This document shows, piece after piece, positions 25,475 to 34,906 of a stretch of 64,000 nt of DNA; the first letter of the stretch is position 1; each line of letters opens with the position of its first letter. Origin of the DNA: Allobacillus halotolerans (lineage in GTDB: Bacteria > Bacillota > Bacilli > Bacillales > Alkalibacillaceae). The stretch lies in NCBI RefSeq assembly GCF_028743495.1, contig NZ_CP117968.1, one strand, 5' to 3'. Below the pieces are notes generated by a model. The model made no database searches and was not told the DNA's origin. It worked only from the letters and a program-made list of their open reading frames with translations. The position numbers and the translations under genes are program-made.

Positions 25475-28400
25475 TTAATTCAACTGATGTTCGGCAAGAA
25501 TTTCATTCAGTCTTATCTGAAGCTGTTCTAGTGATGTGATGACTTCTTTACTTTCAAAAATCAATTGTTTGTGTTTTCGTTCTAAATCGATATTCGTTAA
25601 GATTTCATCCATCAACGCATCTTTGGTAGTGTGTAATTTCTTCACAAAGGAAGTGTGCAATGTATCGTTAAATTGTTTAATGACGTCTGTTTTCTTATTA
25701 CCGATCCACCGAGTGATTTCCTCGAATAGTTCGCTCCGTGTGTTTTCTTCAAAGAAGTCCTTTTTATTTTTAAAGTATTTTAAGAATTGTTTTTGTTCAT
25801 CATCCGTCATTTGGAACGAGAAGGCTGGAAGCTCTGTACCCGTATAATCCTCGGTTTCAAAAAATAGCTTTTCTTGTGGAAAGCTTTCTTCAATGAATTC
25901 ATTGAATTCATCAATCAGTTGATTTTTGATTCGATTCATTTGGTCATCCAATAATAAATCGATCTCGTACCATTCTTTTGTTAGTTTATGTTGAATGGAT
26001 TGGACGGTTTGTTGTAATGCATTCGCTAGCTCTTCTTTTCCTTTTTTGCCGTTTGATTGGATGACTGCTGGATTGATCGTTGCCTTTAGCCATTCAATTG
26101 ACTGAATATCGATTCGTTCTGCTAAATAGTGTGTCAGTTCAGTTGCTTCTTGCGTGAGCTGGTTTTCTAATACACCAGCATCAAAACTACCTAATTTCTT
26201 TTCAAGTTCGTTTCTTTCTTCTAGCTCTTTCGACAGTTTTTCTTGTTTTTCTTCTTCGTCCAAGCTCGCTTCCTGAATTGTTTCTGCAATAAATTGTTCT
26301 AAATGAGTCAGCTCTCCAATCAGGTTTTGAAAGACAATTCCTTTCGCGCCTAAGTCCATGAATTGATAAAACACTGTTTGAAGCTGATCTAGCTGTTTGG
26401 CAGCAAAATCTGCTGGTTGTTCAGTCAAAAGCTCCTTACTGGATATAGGGAAAATTGCTGGTTGACGGATTCCGTATTGTTTTAGCTGTGATTGCAAATA
26501 ATTTTTCACATCATCTAACTCTTGGTCGGAATCAGCTAAGTCAGCGGCATTTAAGACAAAAAACATTTTTCCAGCGGTAATGGTTTCGCTTAGTCGACCT
26601 AATTGTCTTAAAAATTCACGGTCGGCACGTGAAAAAGCATGGTTATAATAATTTACATATAAAATAACATCGGCTTGCTTAATGTATTGGAGTGAAACAT
26701 TGGTATGTCTTGCATGGATCGAATCGGCTCCAGGTGTGTCCACAAGAGTGATCCCTTCTTGTGTTAACGCACAATCATAAAAAATTTCTACTTCGTTGAC
26801 GAAACAAGAAATGTGTTCTTTCGTCACATAGTCCGAAAACGTATTCAATGTCTCTACTTTTGTTTGACTAAGCCATGTCTTAGCTTGTTGAATTCCTTGC
26901 AAAAATGCATCAATAAAGGAAGCTTCCGTCCGTTCGAAGTAAGCTCTTAATGTATTCCATTCTTTTTTTAAGTATTTTGTAATTTCTGGAATGCTAGTGA
27001 ATTTCTTTCGTGTATATGGTTCAAGAATTAACTGTAATTGCTCTTGAAGCATTTCATCCGATTTAAACCGTACGATAACTTTTCCATGCTCATTTTCTTC
27101 CGATACAGGTCTAATTTTATTGATTGCAGCGGTTGTCGGATTTGGTGAAACCGGCAATAATGGATTCCCGAGCAATACATTGGCGAACGATGATTTACCT
27201 GCACTGAAAGCTCCGAATAATGCAACCGTATACTCTTTTTCTTGAACTTGCTTATAGCGAGCTTTTAATTTAGTCGTCAGTTGGTCAACGATCGGTAATT
27301 GTTCAGCTTGACGGATGACTAATTCAGCATCCGATTCAATCTGTGTGTAATCTAATGATTGATCCGAGATTTCTTTCATAAAAGGGTCAGCATTTGTGAT
27401 TGATTCATCTTTTTCTTTTTCATCTGCTGCTTGAATCAGTTGCTCAAGACTCTTCTTTTTTCGTTGAATTGACTTATCTTGCCAAGAACGTTCTATTTCC
27501 TGATTGATTTGCTGTGCATCTGCAGGATTAAACATTTGATTTCGCAATCGATGGATGACTTGTTTGATTTCTTCAGCGAAGTCTTGGTTGGTCTCTGACC
27601 GAATCGCTTCTTCTTCTTTGACAAGCTCATCTAATTGACGCTTTAATTCGTTGGATTTTTTTTCGCTAATGATTTCGATTAGCGGATAGATTTCTTGGAT
27701 CAACTTCGATTGAATGGATTGATGTAACGATTTTGTATAAATCAATACATAATCACCAGTCACCTGAGCAGAAGGATTTACGTTACTTTGTATTAATTCT
27801 TTATCTGCTTGAAAAGAGACCGACTGAACTTGTTGTAAAAGTTTTTTTTCATTGGTCAGTTCGCGTACAGTCTCTTCTAAGTGAGAACGCACAGCCCAAA
27901 CCATTTCCGACTGAATCCGGCTATTTAATTGATGGATGAAGTTAGTCATTCGTTCTTGTTTTGCTGCTTCTGTTTTTTTCTTGGTAAAAAGACTACCAAC
28001 TTTAAAATTTTGTTGCTGTGATGTTAAAAATTCCTTTGCCAACTCACGTGTTTCAAAGGTCATTAAGTACGCATTGGATAAAATGGTACTCAATTCTTGT
28101 TGAAGCGATTGTTTAACAGAGCCAATTTTTTCGTGAATGTTTTCTTTTTGTTCTTCAATTAACTCTAACCGGTTCAATAATTGCTCTTGACCCGTATTTC
28201 CTGTTTGGTCGCTCTCCCATTTTTCAATAACCAAGTCCAATTCCCGTTTGATTTTTGAATCCAGTTGATCCGGAAGCTCTTCCATACGTTTTTGTAATGT
28301 TTTTTTGAATAAACTGAATTGATTCAATGGGGACTCTGAATCCTTCAATGAAGTAAAAAACATAGCATCTGGATATAAGTCCCATTCTTCATAACTGACT

Positions 28401-29056
28401 CGTAAACGTTGCTTATAAGAATCAAACAGCAATTCTTTTTCACGATGCTTATCAATTTGGTTAATGACAATGATGAATGGGACTTCTCGTCGTTGTAATT
28501 CTTTTAAAAATCGAAAATTGACCTCAGATAAAACATGGTTATAATCCATAACGTAAACAAATAAATCAATTAAATGGATTTGATTTAACGTACGATCGAA
28601 TTCTGCATCGTCTGAAGAGTCAATCCCCGGCGTATCCATTATCGTTACTTGATGACGCAAAAAATCGTTTTGCTTATAGATTTGAACTGCTTGCACGACT
28701 TCCCCATTTTTAGAAAGTTGCTTAATTCGTTGCTCATCGACATGGTCGTCTTCTGTATAAGTGCCATCGTTTAATTGATAAATGGCTTTATCTTTCCCCG
28801 CCCTGATCTCTACAATATTCGCACTCGTAGGAATTGGACTGGAAGGTAAAATGGTTTCACCTAACAACGCATTGATCATTGAAGATTTACCGGCAGAAAA
28901 ATGGCCAGTAAATCCAATGGTCACTTCTTTTTTTTGCCACTTTTCATATAAGTCGATCACTTTATCACTGAGTTGATTGTGGTCACTTTCTGATAATAAA
29001 TTCATCAATGGATCGAAGTTAATCCAATTCGATTTATTCTTTACTTGCTTGCTCAT
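25475..29056 (-). CDS. dynA: Tandem dynamin-like GTPase DynA
   Basis: A 1193-residue bacterial dynamin, to my memory the same length as B. subtilis DynA (YpbR). It holds two dynamin units in one chain. The first P-loop is GHFSAGKSS (51-59) with switch DTPGIDSSDD; the second is GAFSAGKSS (about 615) with DTPGADSIHA. Each is followed by a long helical, Gln/Glu-rich stalk (for example around 290-560 and 900-1190). The fused protein tethers and fuses membranes and helps cells withstand phage and membrane damage in B. subtilis. AGGGAGAT precedes ATG. In B. subtilis it neighbours bpsA-bpsB; here those lie 13 kb away. Confidence 0.95.
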   Translation of the reverse strand: MSKQVKNKSNWINFDPLMNLLSESDHNQLSDKVIDLYEKWQKKEVTIGFTGHFSAGKSSMINALLGETILPSSPIPTSANIVEIRAGKDKAIYQLNDGTYTEDDHVDEQRIKQLSKNGEVVQAVQIYKQNDFLRHQVTIMDTPGIDSSDDAEFDRTLNQIHLIDLFVYVMDYNHVLSEVNFRFLKELQRREVPFIIVINQIDKHREKELLFDSYKQRLRVSYEEWDLYPDAMFFTSLKDSESPLNQFSLFKKTLQKRMEELPDQLDSKIKRELDLVIEKWESDQTGNTGQEQLLNRLELIEEQKENIHEKIGSVKQSLQQELSTILSNAYLMTFETRELAKEFLTSQQQNFKVGSLFTKKKTEAAKQERMTNFIHQLNSRIQSEMVWAVRSHLEETVRELTNEKKLLQQVQSVSFQADKELIQSNVNPSAQVTGDYVLIYTKSLHQSIQSKLIQEIYPLIEIISEKKSNELKRQLDELVKEEEAIRSETNQDFAEEIKQVIHRLRNQMFNPADAQQINQEIERSWQDKSIQRKKKSLEQLIQAADEKEKDESITNADPFMKEISDQSLDYTQIESDAELVIRQAEQLPIVDQLTTKLKARYKQVQEKEYTVALFGAFSAGKSSFANVLLGNPLLPVSPNPTTAAINKIRPVSEENEHGKVIVRFKSDEMLQEQLQLILEPYTRKKFTSIPEITKYLKKEWNTLRAYFERTEASFIDAFLQGIQQAKTWLSQTKVETLNTFSDYVTKEHISCFVNEVEIFYDCALTQEGITLVDTPGADSIHARHTNVSLQYIKQADVILYVNYYNHAFSRADREFLRQLGRLSETITAGKMFFVLNAADLADSDQELDDVKNYLQSQLKQYGIRQPAIFPISSKELLTEQPADFAAKQLDQLQTVFYQFMDLGAKGIVFQNLIGELTHLEQFIAETIQEASLDEEEKQEKLSKELEERNELEKKLGSFDAGVLENQLTQEATELTHYLAERIDIQSIEWLKATINPAVIQSNGKKGKEELANALQQTVQSIQHKLTKEWYEIDLLLDDQMNRIKNQLIDEFNEFIEESFPQEKLFFETEDYTGTELPAFSFQMTDDEQKQFLKYFKNKKDFFEENTRSELFEEITRWIGNKKTDVIKQFNDTLHTSFVKKLHTTKDALMDEILTNIDLERKHKQLIFESKEVITSLEQLQIRLNEILAEHQLN

Positions 29057-29104
29057 TTTCTCGATCTCCCTAGTCTTGTAGTTTTTCTACATTGATTTCA
29101 GCAT

Positions 29105-30142
29105 TCAATCATGAACGATTTGGTTCTTACCTTTCTCTTTAGCGAGACGTAAATGGTTAGTTGCTCGGTTCAGAAGTTCTTCCTTCGACTCGTCTTTTCT
29201 ATGGAAAGCTATGCCGTAACTGAGTGTAATCCATTCATCCTCAAGCTCTATAATGGAATCCAAGTTCGTGTTGAAGTCATTGTTCCAGAAAGTAATTGCT
29301 TTCTGGATCTCATGCAAATCAGTGGAAAATGCAAGCACGGCGAAGTCTTCGCCACGATAGCGAAAACAATAACCGTCATTACGTGATATGGAATTCCTAA
29401 GTGTATGACCCAATGCTGTAAGGACATGGTCGCCAATGATATAACCATATTTCTGATTGATTTCATTAAAGTCATCAATATCCATTAACACAAGAGCGAA
29501 TTTCCGTTCGTTCTGCACGAGTTTTTCAGTCGTATTGTGAAAAGATCTGTGATTATACAAACCTGTTAATGGATCTTTAACAACAGCGTCATCAAAATAA
29601 CGGATTTCAAGTGGTTCAGGTTTCCGTTGTTTTGTAACGATGAATAACGAAATACCCACTAATAAGAGAAAAGTCATATAAAAACCATATACCCATAAAT
29701 GCCATTCGTCGGTATATTGTTCTTGAAAAACCCATATACCTGTGTACCCTATGGAGATGAATGCAAATATGATTATGAAGCCAACGAGACGCCAATAAAT
29801 GAGTCCGTGGATGATGACGAGCAATAAAAAAGGAGCAAACAGACTGTTGACGCCACCGGTGATGAAAATTAACCATAAAATGGCGACCAGGTCCATGCCA
29901 ATTGATATAAGAGCAAAAACACGATAATACTGATGAAATAACGGTTTAATCCACAAAATGATTTGAATGACTACGGTGTAAATGAAGGCGAATCCAATAA
30001 AGTATAAAAATAGATCTTCGTGAGTTTTTAGGTAGTCCAGATAAGTTGAAAAATAAACAAGAAAAACCACTCCGATAAAAATCAACCAACGGACAATTGA
30101 AAAATAGTGCTCTGATTTTCGAAAATTATCTGTGTAGATCAT
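29105..30142 (-). CDS. Membrane GGDEF-domain protein with variant RGEDF active-site motif
   Basis: A 345-residue protein. Five or six N-terminal helices (about 15-170) form a membrane sensor; the C-terminal 150 residues are a GGDEF domain starting KDPLTGLYNHRSF. The metal-site motif DIDDFNEIN is intact. The signature position is RGEDF (about 263-267) rather than GG[DE]EF, with Asp where Glu is normally needed. It may make cyclic di-GMP weakly or not at all. The signal is unknown. It lies 48 bases upstream of dynA on the same strand. Confidence 0.87.
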   Translation of the reverse strand: MIYTDNFRKSEHYFSIVRWLIFIGVVFLVYFSTYLDYLKTHEDLFLYFIGFAFIYTVVIQIILWIKPLFHQYYRVFALISIGMDLVAILWLIFITGGVNSLFAPFLLLVIIHGLIYWRLVGFIIIFAFISIGYTGIWVFQEQYTDEWHLWVYGFYMTFLLLVGISLFIVTKQRKPEPLEIRYFDDAVVKDPLTGLYNHRSFHNTTEKLVQNERKFALVLMDIDDFNEINQKYGYIIGDHVLTALGHTLRNSISRNDGYCFRYRGEDFAVLAFSTDLHEIQKAITFWNNDFNTNLDSIIELEDEWITLSYGIAFHRKDESKEELLNRATNHLRLAKEKGKNQIVHD

Positions 30143-30198
30143 ATGGATTCCCCTATATATGTTTTGTCGAAAATTTCTTGCAGAATTTATACACTAAA

Positions 30199-30226
30199 AA
30201 GAGGCTGAATAAACATCCAGCCTCTT
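30199..30226 (-). terminator. Terminator of the ferredoxin gene
   Basis: Nine-bp stem AAGAGGCTG / CAGCCTCTT, followed on the - strand by TTTTAG. Confidence 0.85.
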
Positions 30227-30245
30227 ACTTTGGTTCATTGGCTTA

Positions 30246-30482
30246 CTATTCTTGGAAGAACCTTCTGTTTAACTCGATGTATTCAGTTTCTTCCGCAGGA
30301 ACCTCATCCTCATGATAAATGGCTTCAACTGGGCAAACTGCTTCACAAGCCCCACAGTCGATACAAATATCAGGATCTATATAGAACATGTCCTTACCTT
30401 CTTCAATACAATCTACAGGACATACTTCGACGCATTCACCCGCTTTTTCATCTTTACACGGTGATGTAATGACAAATGCCAC
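30246..30482 (-). CDS. Ferredoxin with two iron-sulfur cluster motifs (7Fe/8Fe type)
   Basis: A 78-residue electron carrier. The first cluster motif runs SPCKDEKAGECVEVCP with a further Cys in VDCI, the spacing of 7Fe ferredoxins. The second is CIDCGACEAVCP, a classical 4Fe-4S motif. The C-terminal acidic EDEVPAEETEYIE is typical of Bacillus ferredoxins. A strong ribosome site AAGGAGGA precedes ATG. It is a single-gene unit with its own terminator; the redox partner is unknown. Confidence 0.93.
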   Translation of the reverse strand: MAFVITSPCKDEKAGECVEVCPVDCIEEGKDMFYIDPDICIDCGACEAVCPVEAIYHEDEVPAEETEYIELNRRFFQE

Positions 30483-30595
30483 AATAATTCCTCCTTATTC
30501 ATGTATATCTTTATCCTATCATTATTTTAAACAACCACCAAGCAGAAATAAACCCTCTCCCATGAAAATTATATGTACTTTTCGCCAAACTTGCA

Positions 30596-30622
30596 ACAGT
30601 GCTACATCGGTTGCATATTCTA
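30596..30622 (+). promoter_or_regulatory. Possible SigK promoter of the LysM-M14 peptidase
   Basis: AACA at the -35 position, 16 bases from its AC dinucleotide to CATATTCTA, which fits the SigK forms mAC and CATANNNTA with the right spacing. It leaves a leader of about 108 bases before the TTG start. Short degenerate motif, so only suggestive. Confidence 0.4.
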
Positions 30623-30736
30623 TACCAGTTCATTGGCTATTTATAAACCTGTCTTTTCACGGCAAAAACTCATGCTAATACGCTTCACAGCTAAACAGTC
30701 TACCATCATTCGATCAGACATTTGGAGGGATAAGCT

Positions 30737-31924
30737 TTGGAAATTATTGTTCAACCGGGAATGACGTTTTACGATCTTTCTCGGACGTTCGGCATTTCAT
30801 TGGATCTATTATTGAAATCCAATCGTTTCTTGGAACCCGATCAGTTGATTCCAGGCCAAGTTATAAAAATACCTGGTTATGAAACGGTTTCTCATCGGAT
30901 TCAATCGGGTGATACGCTTTATCAATTAGGGACGACTTACGATGTACCTATAGAGCAATTATTACTGATTAACCAAGTTGAACCGACAAGGCTTGAAATC
31001 GGCCAAACGTTGGAAATACCTCGAATAACAGAACAACGAATCACGAATGTACGTAAGCCATATACGTCCGAACGCGTGGAAGATGAATTGATGTTACTTA
31101 TCTCTCGCTATCCTTTTATGGAACTTCGAACAATTGGAGAATCCGTCTTGGGAAAACCAATTTATGAGCTGCATATCGGGACAGGAGATAAGCTCGTTCA
31201 TATAAATGGTTCATTCCATGCGAATGAGTCGATTACGACGAATGTTATTATGGCTTTTATAGAGAATTATGCATATTCAATGGTTAATCAAGATCCCATT
31301 CGTGGAATTGATATGAGTTCATTTTTTAGAGAGGTTCGGCTTTCAGTTGTTCCCTTAGTCAATCCCGATGGTGTTGATTTAGTGAATGGACAATTACCGA
31401 GCGATCAGGAAATTCGTGAACAGGTAATTGAAATCAATAACGGTAGCACAGATTTTCGCTCGTGGAAGGCGAATATCAGAGGGGTCGATTTGAATAATCA
31501 ATATCCTGCAGGGTGGACGATTGAGCAACAAAGAAAACCCAAAACACCCCAACCACGTAATTTCCCTGGGTTTGGCCCGTTGACGGAACCAGAAGCATTG
31601 GCTTTATATAATCTTGCATTTGAAGAGCAATTTGACCGCGTTCTAGCACTTCATACACAAGGTGAGGTTATTTATTGGGGATATGAGGGTCTTGAACCAC
31701 CTGAAGCGGAACAGATTGCATTGGAGTATCAACAAGTCAGTTCATATACACCGATCCGTTATGTCGACAGTCATGCAGGCTATAAAGATTGGTTTATTCA
31801 AGAGTTCCGAAGACCAGGCTTCACTATTGAATTAGGTAAAGGTGTGAACCCACTCCCAATTAGTCAGTTTGATGTTCTTTATGAAGAAATGTTGGGTATT
31901 TTCCTGGCCAATTATTATATTTAA
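30737..31924 (+). CDS. Gamma-D-glutamyl-diamino-acid endopeptidase: two LysM domains plus M14 carboxypeptidase
   Basis: A 395-residue peptidoglycan peptidase. Two LysM modules (about 2-48 and 52-97) bind glycan; an M14 zinc peptidase domain follows (about 105-393). Zinc ligands His161 and Glu164 sit in FHANES and the third His in ALHTQGE. The substrate-binding block is RGVDLNNQYPAGW and the catalytic Glu lies in FTIELGKG. The arrangement equals endopeptidase I of B. sphaericus and B. subtilis YqgT, which cut the D-Glu to diaminopimelate bond. Start is TTG with GGAGGG seven bases before it. No signal peptide, so it may act in the mother cell or after lysis. Confidence 0.9.
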   Translation: MEIIVQPGMTFYDLSRTFGISLDLLLKSNRFLEPDQLIPGQVIKIPGYETVSHRIQSGDTLYQLGTTYDVPIEQLLLINQVEPTRLEIGQTLEIPRITEQRITNVRKPYTSERVEDELMLLISRYPFMELRTIGESVLGKPIYELHIGTGDKLVHINGSFHANESITTNVIMAFIENYAYSMVNQDPIRGIDMSSFFREVRLSVVPLVNPDGVDLVNGQLPSDQEIREQVIEINNGSTDFRSWKANIRGVDLNNQYPAGWTIEQQRKPKTPQPRNFPGFGPLTEPEALALYNLAFEEQFDRVLALHTQGEVIYWGYEGLEPPEAEQIALEYQQVSSYTPIRYVDSHAGYKDWFIQEFRRPGFTIELGKGVNPLPISQFDVLYEEMLGIFLANYYI

Positions 31925-31931
31925 ACACAAA

Positions 31932-31980
31932 AAAGAGAGTACACCTCTCAATGACTATAGTAAAGGTGTAACTCTCTTTA
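31932..31980 (+). terminator. Terminator of the LysM-M14 peptidase gene
   Basis: Stem AAAGAGAGT-ACACCT / AGGTGT-AACTCTCTTT with a 20-base loop, between convergent genes. Confidence 0.85.
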
Positions 31981-32027
31981 ATCATTTTAAAAAGAACAAT
32001 TATGAAATTGACTCTACTTTATAATAC

Positions 32028-32228
32028 TTATTCTTCAAAATAGTTTTTGTAGAATCCGCCCATTTTACCGGTATCATCAATCACAAAATAAAATTCTTCC
32101 GTTTCATTCTTCACTTGATAAGTCTTTCCGACTGTAAGACAGTCTGTGACGGTGAACTTTTCTGCATCCGTATTGACACACTTAATTTCTTTTAATGTTT
32201 TATTTTCATTCCATGTTTTATGAATCAT
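32028..32228 (-). CDS. DUF6501 small protein
   Basis: A 66-residue protein with predicted beta structure. It contains LTVGKTYQVKNETEEFYFVID and DTGKMGGFYKNYF, which I recall as the conserved features of DUF6501 proteins of Bacillaceae; confidence in that name is moderate. It resembles a small SH3-like barrel. Function unknown. It follows msrAB on the same strand by 45 bases. Confidence 0.7.
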   Translation of the reverse strand: MIHKTWNENKTLKEIKCVNTDAEKFTVTDCLTVGKTYQVKNETEEFYFVIDDTGKMGGFYKNYFEE

Positions 32229-32273
32229 CGACTACTCCACCTTTTAATCAAACGTATGATTAATTCTTAGATT

Positions 32274-33224
32274 TTACTCAAATAATTGCTTGTACTTCCC
32301 GTAACCTTCTTTTTCTAAGTCCTCTTTTGGGATGAATCGCAGTGCTGCAGAATTGATGCAATATCTCATGCCACCTTGATCTTGTGGTCCGTCATTGAAT
32401 ACGTGGCCAAGATGTGAATCAGCATGTCCACTACGAACTTCCACTCTCCGCATACCGAATGATGTATCGAGTTCTTCGTTCAATGGAGCAATTGGTTTAG
32501 TGAAGCTTGGCCACCCGCAATTCGCATCATACTTCTCATTTGAAGAGAATAGTGGTTCTCCACTCACGATGTCTACATAAATCCCTTCTTCTTCATGATC
32601 CCAATATTCGTTTTGGTAGGGTGGTTCAGTGCCATTTTCTTGTGTGACAATATATTGCATTTCATTCAGACGATTGCGAAGGTCCTCTTTATCTTGGTCT
32701 TTCCAAGTGTTTTCAATAAATTGCTTTCTTCCTGATCCTTTTTTATACAGTTGGTAATGAAAAGAATTTTTTTTGTAATAATCTTGGTGTTCTTCTTCAG
32801 CTTCATAGAACGTTTCTGCCGGACGAATTTCTACAACAATGGGTTGGTCGAATTTATTGCTCTCCTCCATTTTCTGTTTCGATTGTTCGGCTAATTGCTT
32901 TTGTTCATCATCATGGTAAAAAATAGCTGGTTTATAGGACTCCCCGCGGTCGGCAAACTGACCCTCTGCATCAGTTGGATCAATTTGTTGCCAATAAATC
33001 TCCAACAACTCATCATAAGGAAAAATGTTTGGATTGTATGTGATTTGTACTGCTTCCAGGTGACCTGTCGTTTCCGAACATACCTCTTGATAGGTAGGAT
33101 TTTCAACAGATCCACCTGTATAGCCAGAAACAATCTTCTCTATTCCTGGTCTTCGGTCAAATGGTTCGACCATACACCAGAAGCATCCTCCCGCGAATGT
33201 TGCTTTTTTTAATTGTTGTTCCAT
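32274..33224 (-). CDS. msrAB: Bifunctional methionine sulfoxide reductase MsrA-MsrB
   Basis: A 316-residue fusion repairing both stereoisomers of methionine sulfoxide. The MsrA domain (1-about 170) has GGCFWCM with Cys14 and Cys17. The MsrB domain (about 175-316) has CGWPSFTKPI and the catalytic Cys289 in RYCINSAAL. I see no CxxC pairs in the MsrB domain, so it is the zinc-free type. A good ribosome site (AAAGGAGC) precedes ATG. Together with the solo MsrA at 22.8 kb the cell has redundant MsrA activity. Confidence 0.95.
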   Translation of the reverse strand: MEQQLKKATFAGGCFWCMVEPFDRRPGIEKIVSGYTGGSVENPTYQEVCSETTGHLEAVQITYNPNIFPYDELLEIYWQQIDPTDAEGQFADRGESYKPAIFYHDDEQKQLAEQSKQKMEESNKFDQPIVVEIRPAETFYEAEEEHQDYYKKNSFHYQLYKKGSGRKQFIENTWKDQDKEDLRNRLNEMQYIVTQENGTEPPYQNEYWDHEEEGIYVDIVSGEPLFSSNEKYDANCGWPSFTKPIAPLNEELDTSFGMRRVEVRSGHADSHLGHVFNDGPQDQGGMRYCINSAALRFIPKEDLEKEGYGKYKQLFE

Positions 33225-33245
33225 AATAAGCTCCTTTCTGAATGG

Positions 33246-33695
33246 CTAAATATATAGTTTAGGTCCTGGTATTCCATCAATTTCGTTTTTATGATCGGTT
33301 GTATCTGGTTGTTTCTGTAGCTGCTTATCACCAGAATCAGCTGCTTGAATCGAGCCTCCATCCTCTTGGTCTTCGGTAAGTGACTCTTCTTCCTGATCCT
33401 CTGACTCTTCAGTTAACATGATTTTAGCCATATCAATCAACATCGGTGCGTTTTTTATTAGTGGTGCGTATTGTTTCCAAATGGGCAAAACTTGCTGAAC
33501 AACCTGTAAACCTTTATGGACTTTCGTAATTGAATTTACGAGACTACTCGTTTGTGAATACGGTGCTAAGCCTGCATTGGGTGGCATGGCGTATGGTGGT
33601 ACATCCTGTGCCTTCGCAGGTAAGTAATTGAGTACCTGTTGCAAAAATGGTGGCTTCTGTGCCGGCGGCTGTTGATAAAAATTAAAAGGATACAT
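33246..33695 (-). CDS. YqfQ/VrrA-like protein
   Basis: A 149-residue protein. A Pro/Gln/Tyr-rich N-terminus (YPFNFYQQPPAQKPPF) precedes a short helical core with GLQVVQQVLPIWKQYAPLIKNAPML (a YqfQ-type segment), then an acidic Glu/Asp/Gln tail. VrrA-like proteins of Bacillaceae show this order. Function is unknown; membership is judged by memory of the core and is moderate. It lies 21 bases upstream of msrAB on the same strand. Confidence 0.65.
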   Translation of the reverse strand: MYPFNFYQQPPAQKPPFLQQVLNYLPAKAQDVPPYAMPPNAGLAPYSQTSSLVNSITKVHKGLQVVQQVLPIWKQYAPLIKNAPMLIDMAKIMLTEESEDQEEESLTEDQEDGGSIQAADSGDKQLQKQPDTTDHKNEIDGIPGPKLYI

Positions 33696-33763
33696 AAAGA
33701 AAACCTCCTCATAGACTACTACTTATAGTCTACGAATAGGACAGCTATCACGTATGGGCGATT

Positions 33764-34429
33764 TTACGATATTCTCCAATCAATTGGATTTTTACCTTTC
33801 TCGATTAAGTACTGATTCGTTTTCGAGAACGGTTTGCTGCCAAAGAAGCCCCTATATGCGGATAGAGGGCTTGGATGTGCAGAGTGGATGACCAGATGTT
33901 TGAATGGATTAATGGTTTGCCCTTTTTTTAATGCATGTTTTCCCCAAAGAATAAACACCACATTTTCTTTTTGCTTACTAATTTTCTCAATGACATGATC
34001 TGTAAACTGCTCCCAGCCTAGATTTTGGTGAGAGAATGCCTCACCATCTCGCACGGTCAAAACTGAATTCAGTAACAGAACACCTTGGTTTGCCCAACCG
34101 GTTAAGTCGCCATGTTTTGGTTCGCTTATTTGCATATCGTCACTTAATTCTTTAAAAATGTTCCGTAATGATGGTGGAATCGTCTGTCCTTTTGCGACAG
34201 AGAAACTTAATCCGTTTGCTTGATTAACGCCGTGATAAGGATCTTGTCCGATAATGACCACTTTCGTTTGGTTAAAAGGTGTTTCATTGAATGCACGGAA
34301 TAAATCCTGTTTAGCTGGAAAAACGGTTTCTTTCTCATATGCATGCTGCACTGCCTGTATTAATTGTTGAAAATAAGGCTGTTTAAATTCATTCGCTAAT
34401 TCTTCGTTCCAATCGGTAATTATTTGCAT
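33764..34429 (-). CDS. ung: Uracil-DNA glycosylase
   Basis: A 222-residue family 1 UDG that removes uracil from DNA as the first step of base excision repair. Water-activating Asp63 and the pocket are in GQDPYHG (61-67). LLLNSVLTV is the uracil-recognition strand, and the DNA-intercalation motif HPSPLSAYRGFFG begins at His185. ATG at 34429 is preceded by AAGGGGAAA; the longer frame would add 16 residues without a ribosome site. Confidence 0.96.
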   Translation of the reverse strand: MQIITDWNEELANEFKQPYFQQLIQAVQHAYEKETVFPAKQDLFRAFNETPFNQTKVVIIGQDPYHGVNQANGLSFSVAKGQTIPPSLRNIFKELSDDMQISEPKHGDLTGWANQGVLLLNSVLTVRDGEAFSHQNLGWEQFTDHVIEKISKQKENVVFILWGKHALKKGQTINPFKHLVIHSAHPSPLSAYRGFFGSKPFSKTNQYLIEKGKNPIDWRIS

Positions 34430-34505
34430 AGTATTTCCCCTTATTATTTCCTGGGAAAGCGCAGGAAACGTAGACATTCGACATGATTATGAAAGGATTA
34501 TGTCA

Positions 34506-34754
34506 TTAATTGACGCTATATAGTGAAATTAATTGATATTGGCAAATGGTAAGACCTTTAGAAAATGATAATTTAGCAACTTTTGCAGTGCCAATTTGGT
34601 CTGAATCAAGTGACCGCTGGATATCAATTGGTTCTTCCATCGGAAATATATGGTATCCATCAAAAATTATTTCAAATAAATCGTTTTCCTCAGAGATTCG
34701 ACGTTCCTGACCTTCCGTAACGATCTTCCATTGCATCACAAAGTGATTGGACAT
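34506..34754 (-). CDS. DUF2584-like small protein
   Basis: An 82-residue protein. It contains IVTEGQERRISEENDLFEI, GYHIFPMEEPIDIQR and GTAKVAKLSFSKGLTICQYQLISLYSVN, which agree with the DUF2584 pattern as I recall it. It is probably a small beta protein. GAGAGGTGAAAGG provides the ribosome site. It precedes ung by 76 bases on the same strand. Function unknown. Confidence 0.7.
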   Translation of the reverse strand: MSNHFVMQWKIVTEGQERRISEENDLFEIIFDGYHIFPMEEPIDIQRSLDSDQIGTAKVAKLSFSKGLTICQYQLISLYSVN

Positions 34755-34856
34755 CCTTTCACCTCTCCTCTGTTCCTTACTATTATCCTAGACGATAGAC
34801 AGGTTAAGTTTCAAGATATTTGTCATGAACATTCTCAATTTGTGCTATAGACAAAG

Positions 34857-34904
34857 GAAAGCTGCACTCAACTAGTCAAATCTATGACTCTGAGTACAGC
34901 TTTC
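34857..34904 (-). terminator. Terminator-like hairpin after yozE
   Basis: Stem GAAAGCTGCACTCA / TGAGTACAGCTTTC with one mismatch; on the - strand the sequence continues CTTTG, so the U-tail is weak. Confidence 0.65.
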
Positions 34905-34906
34905 GG

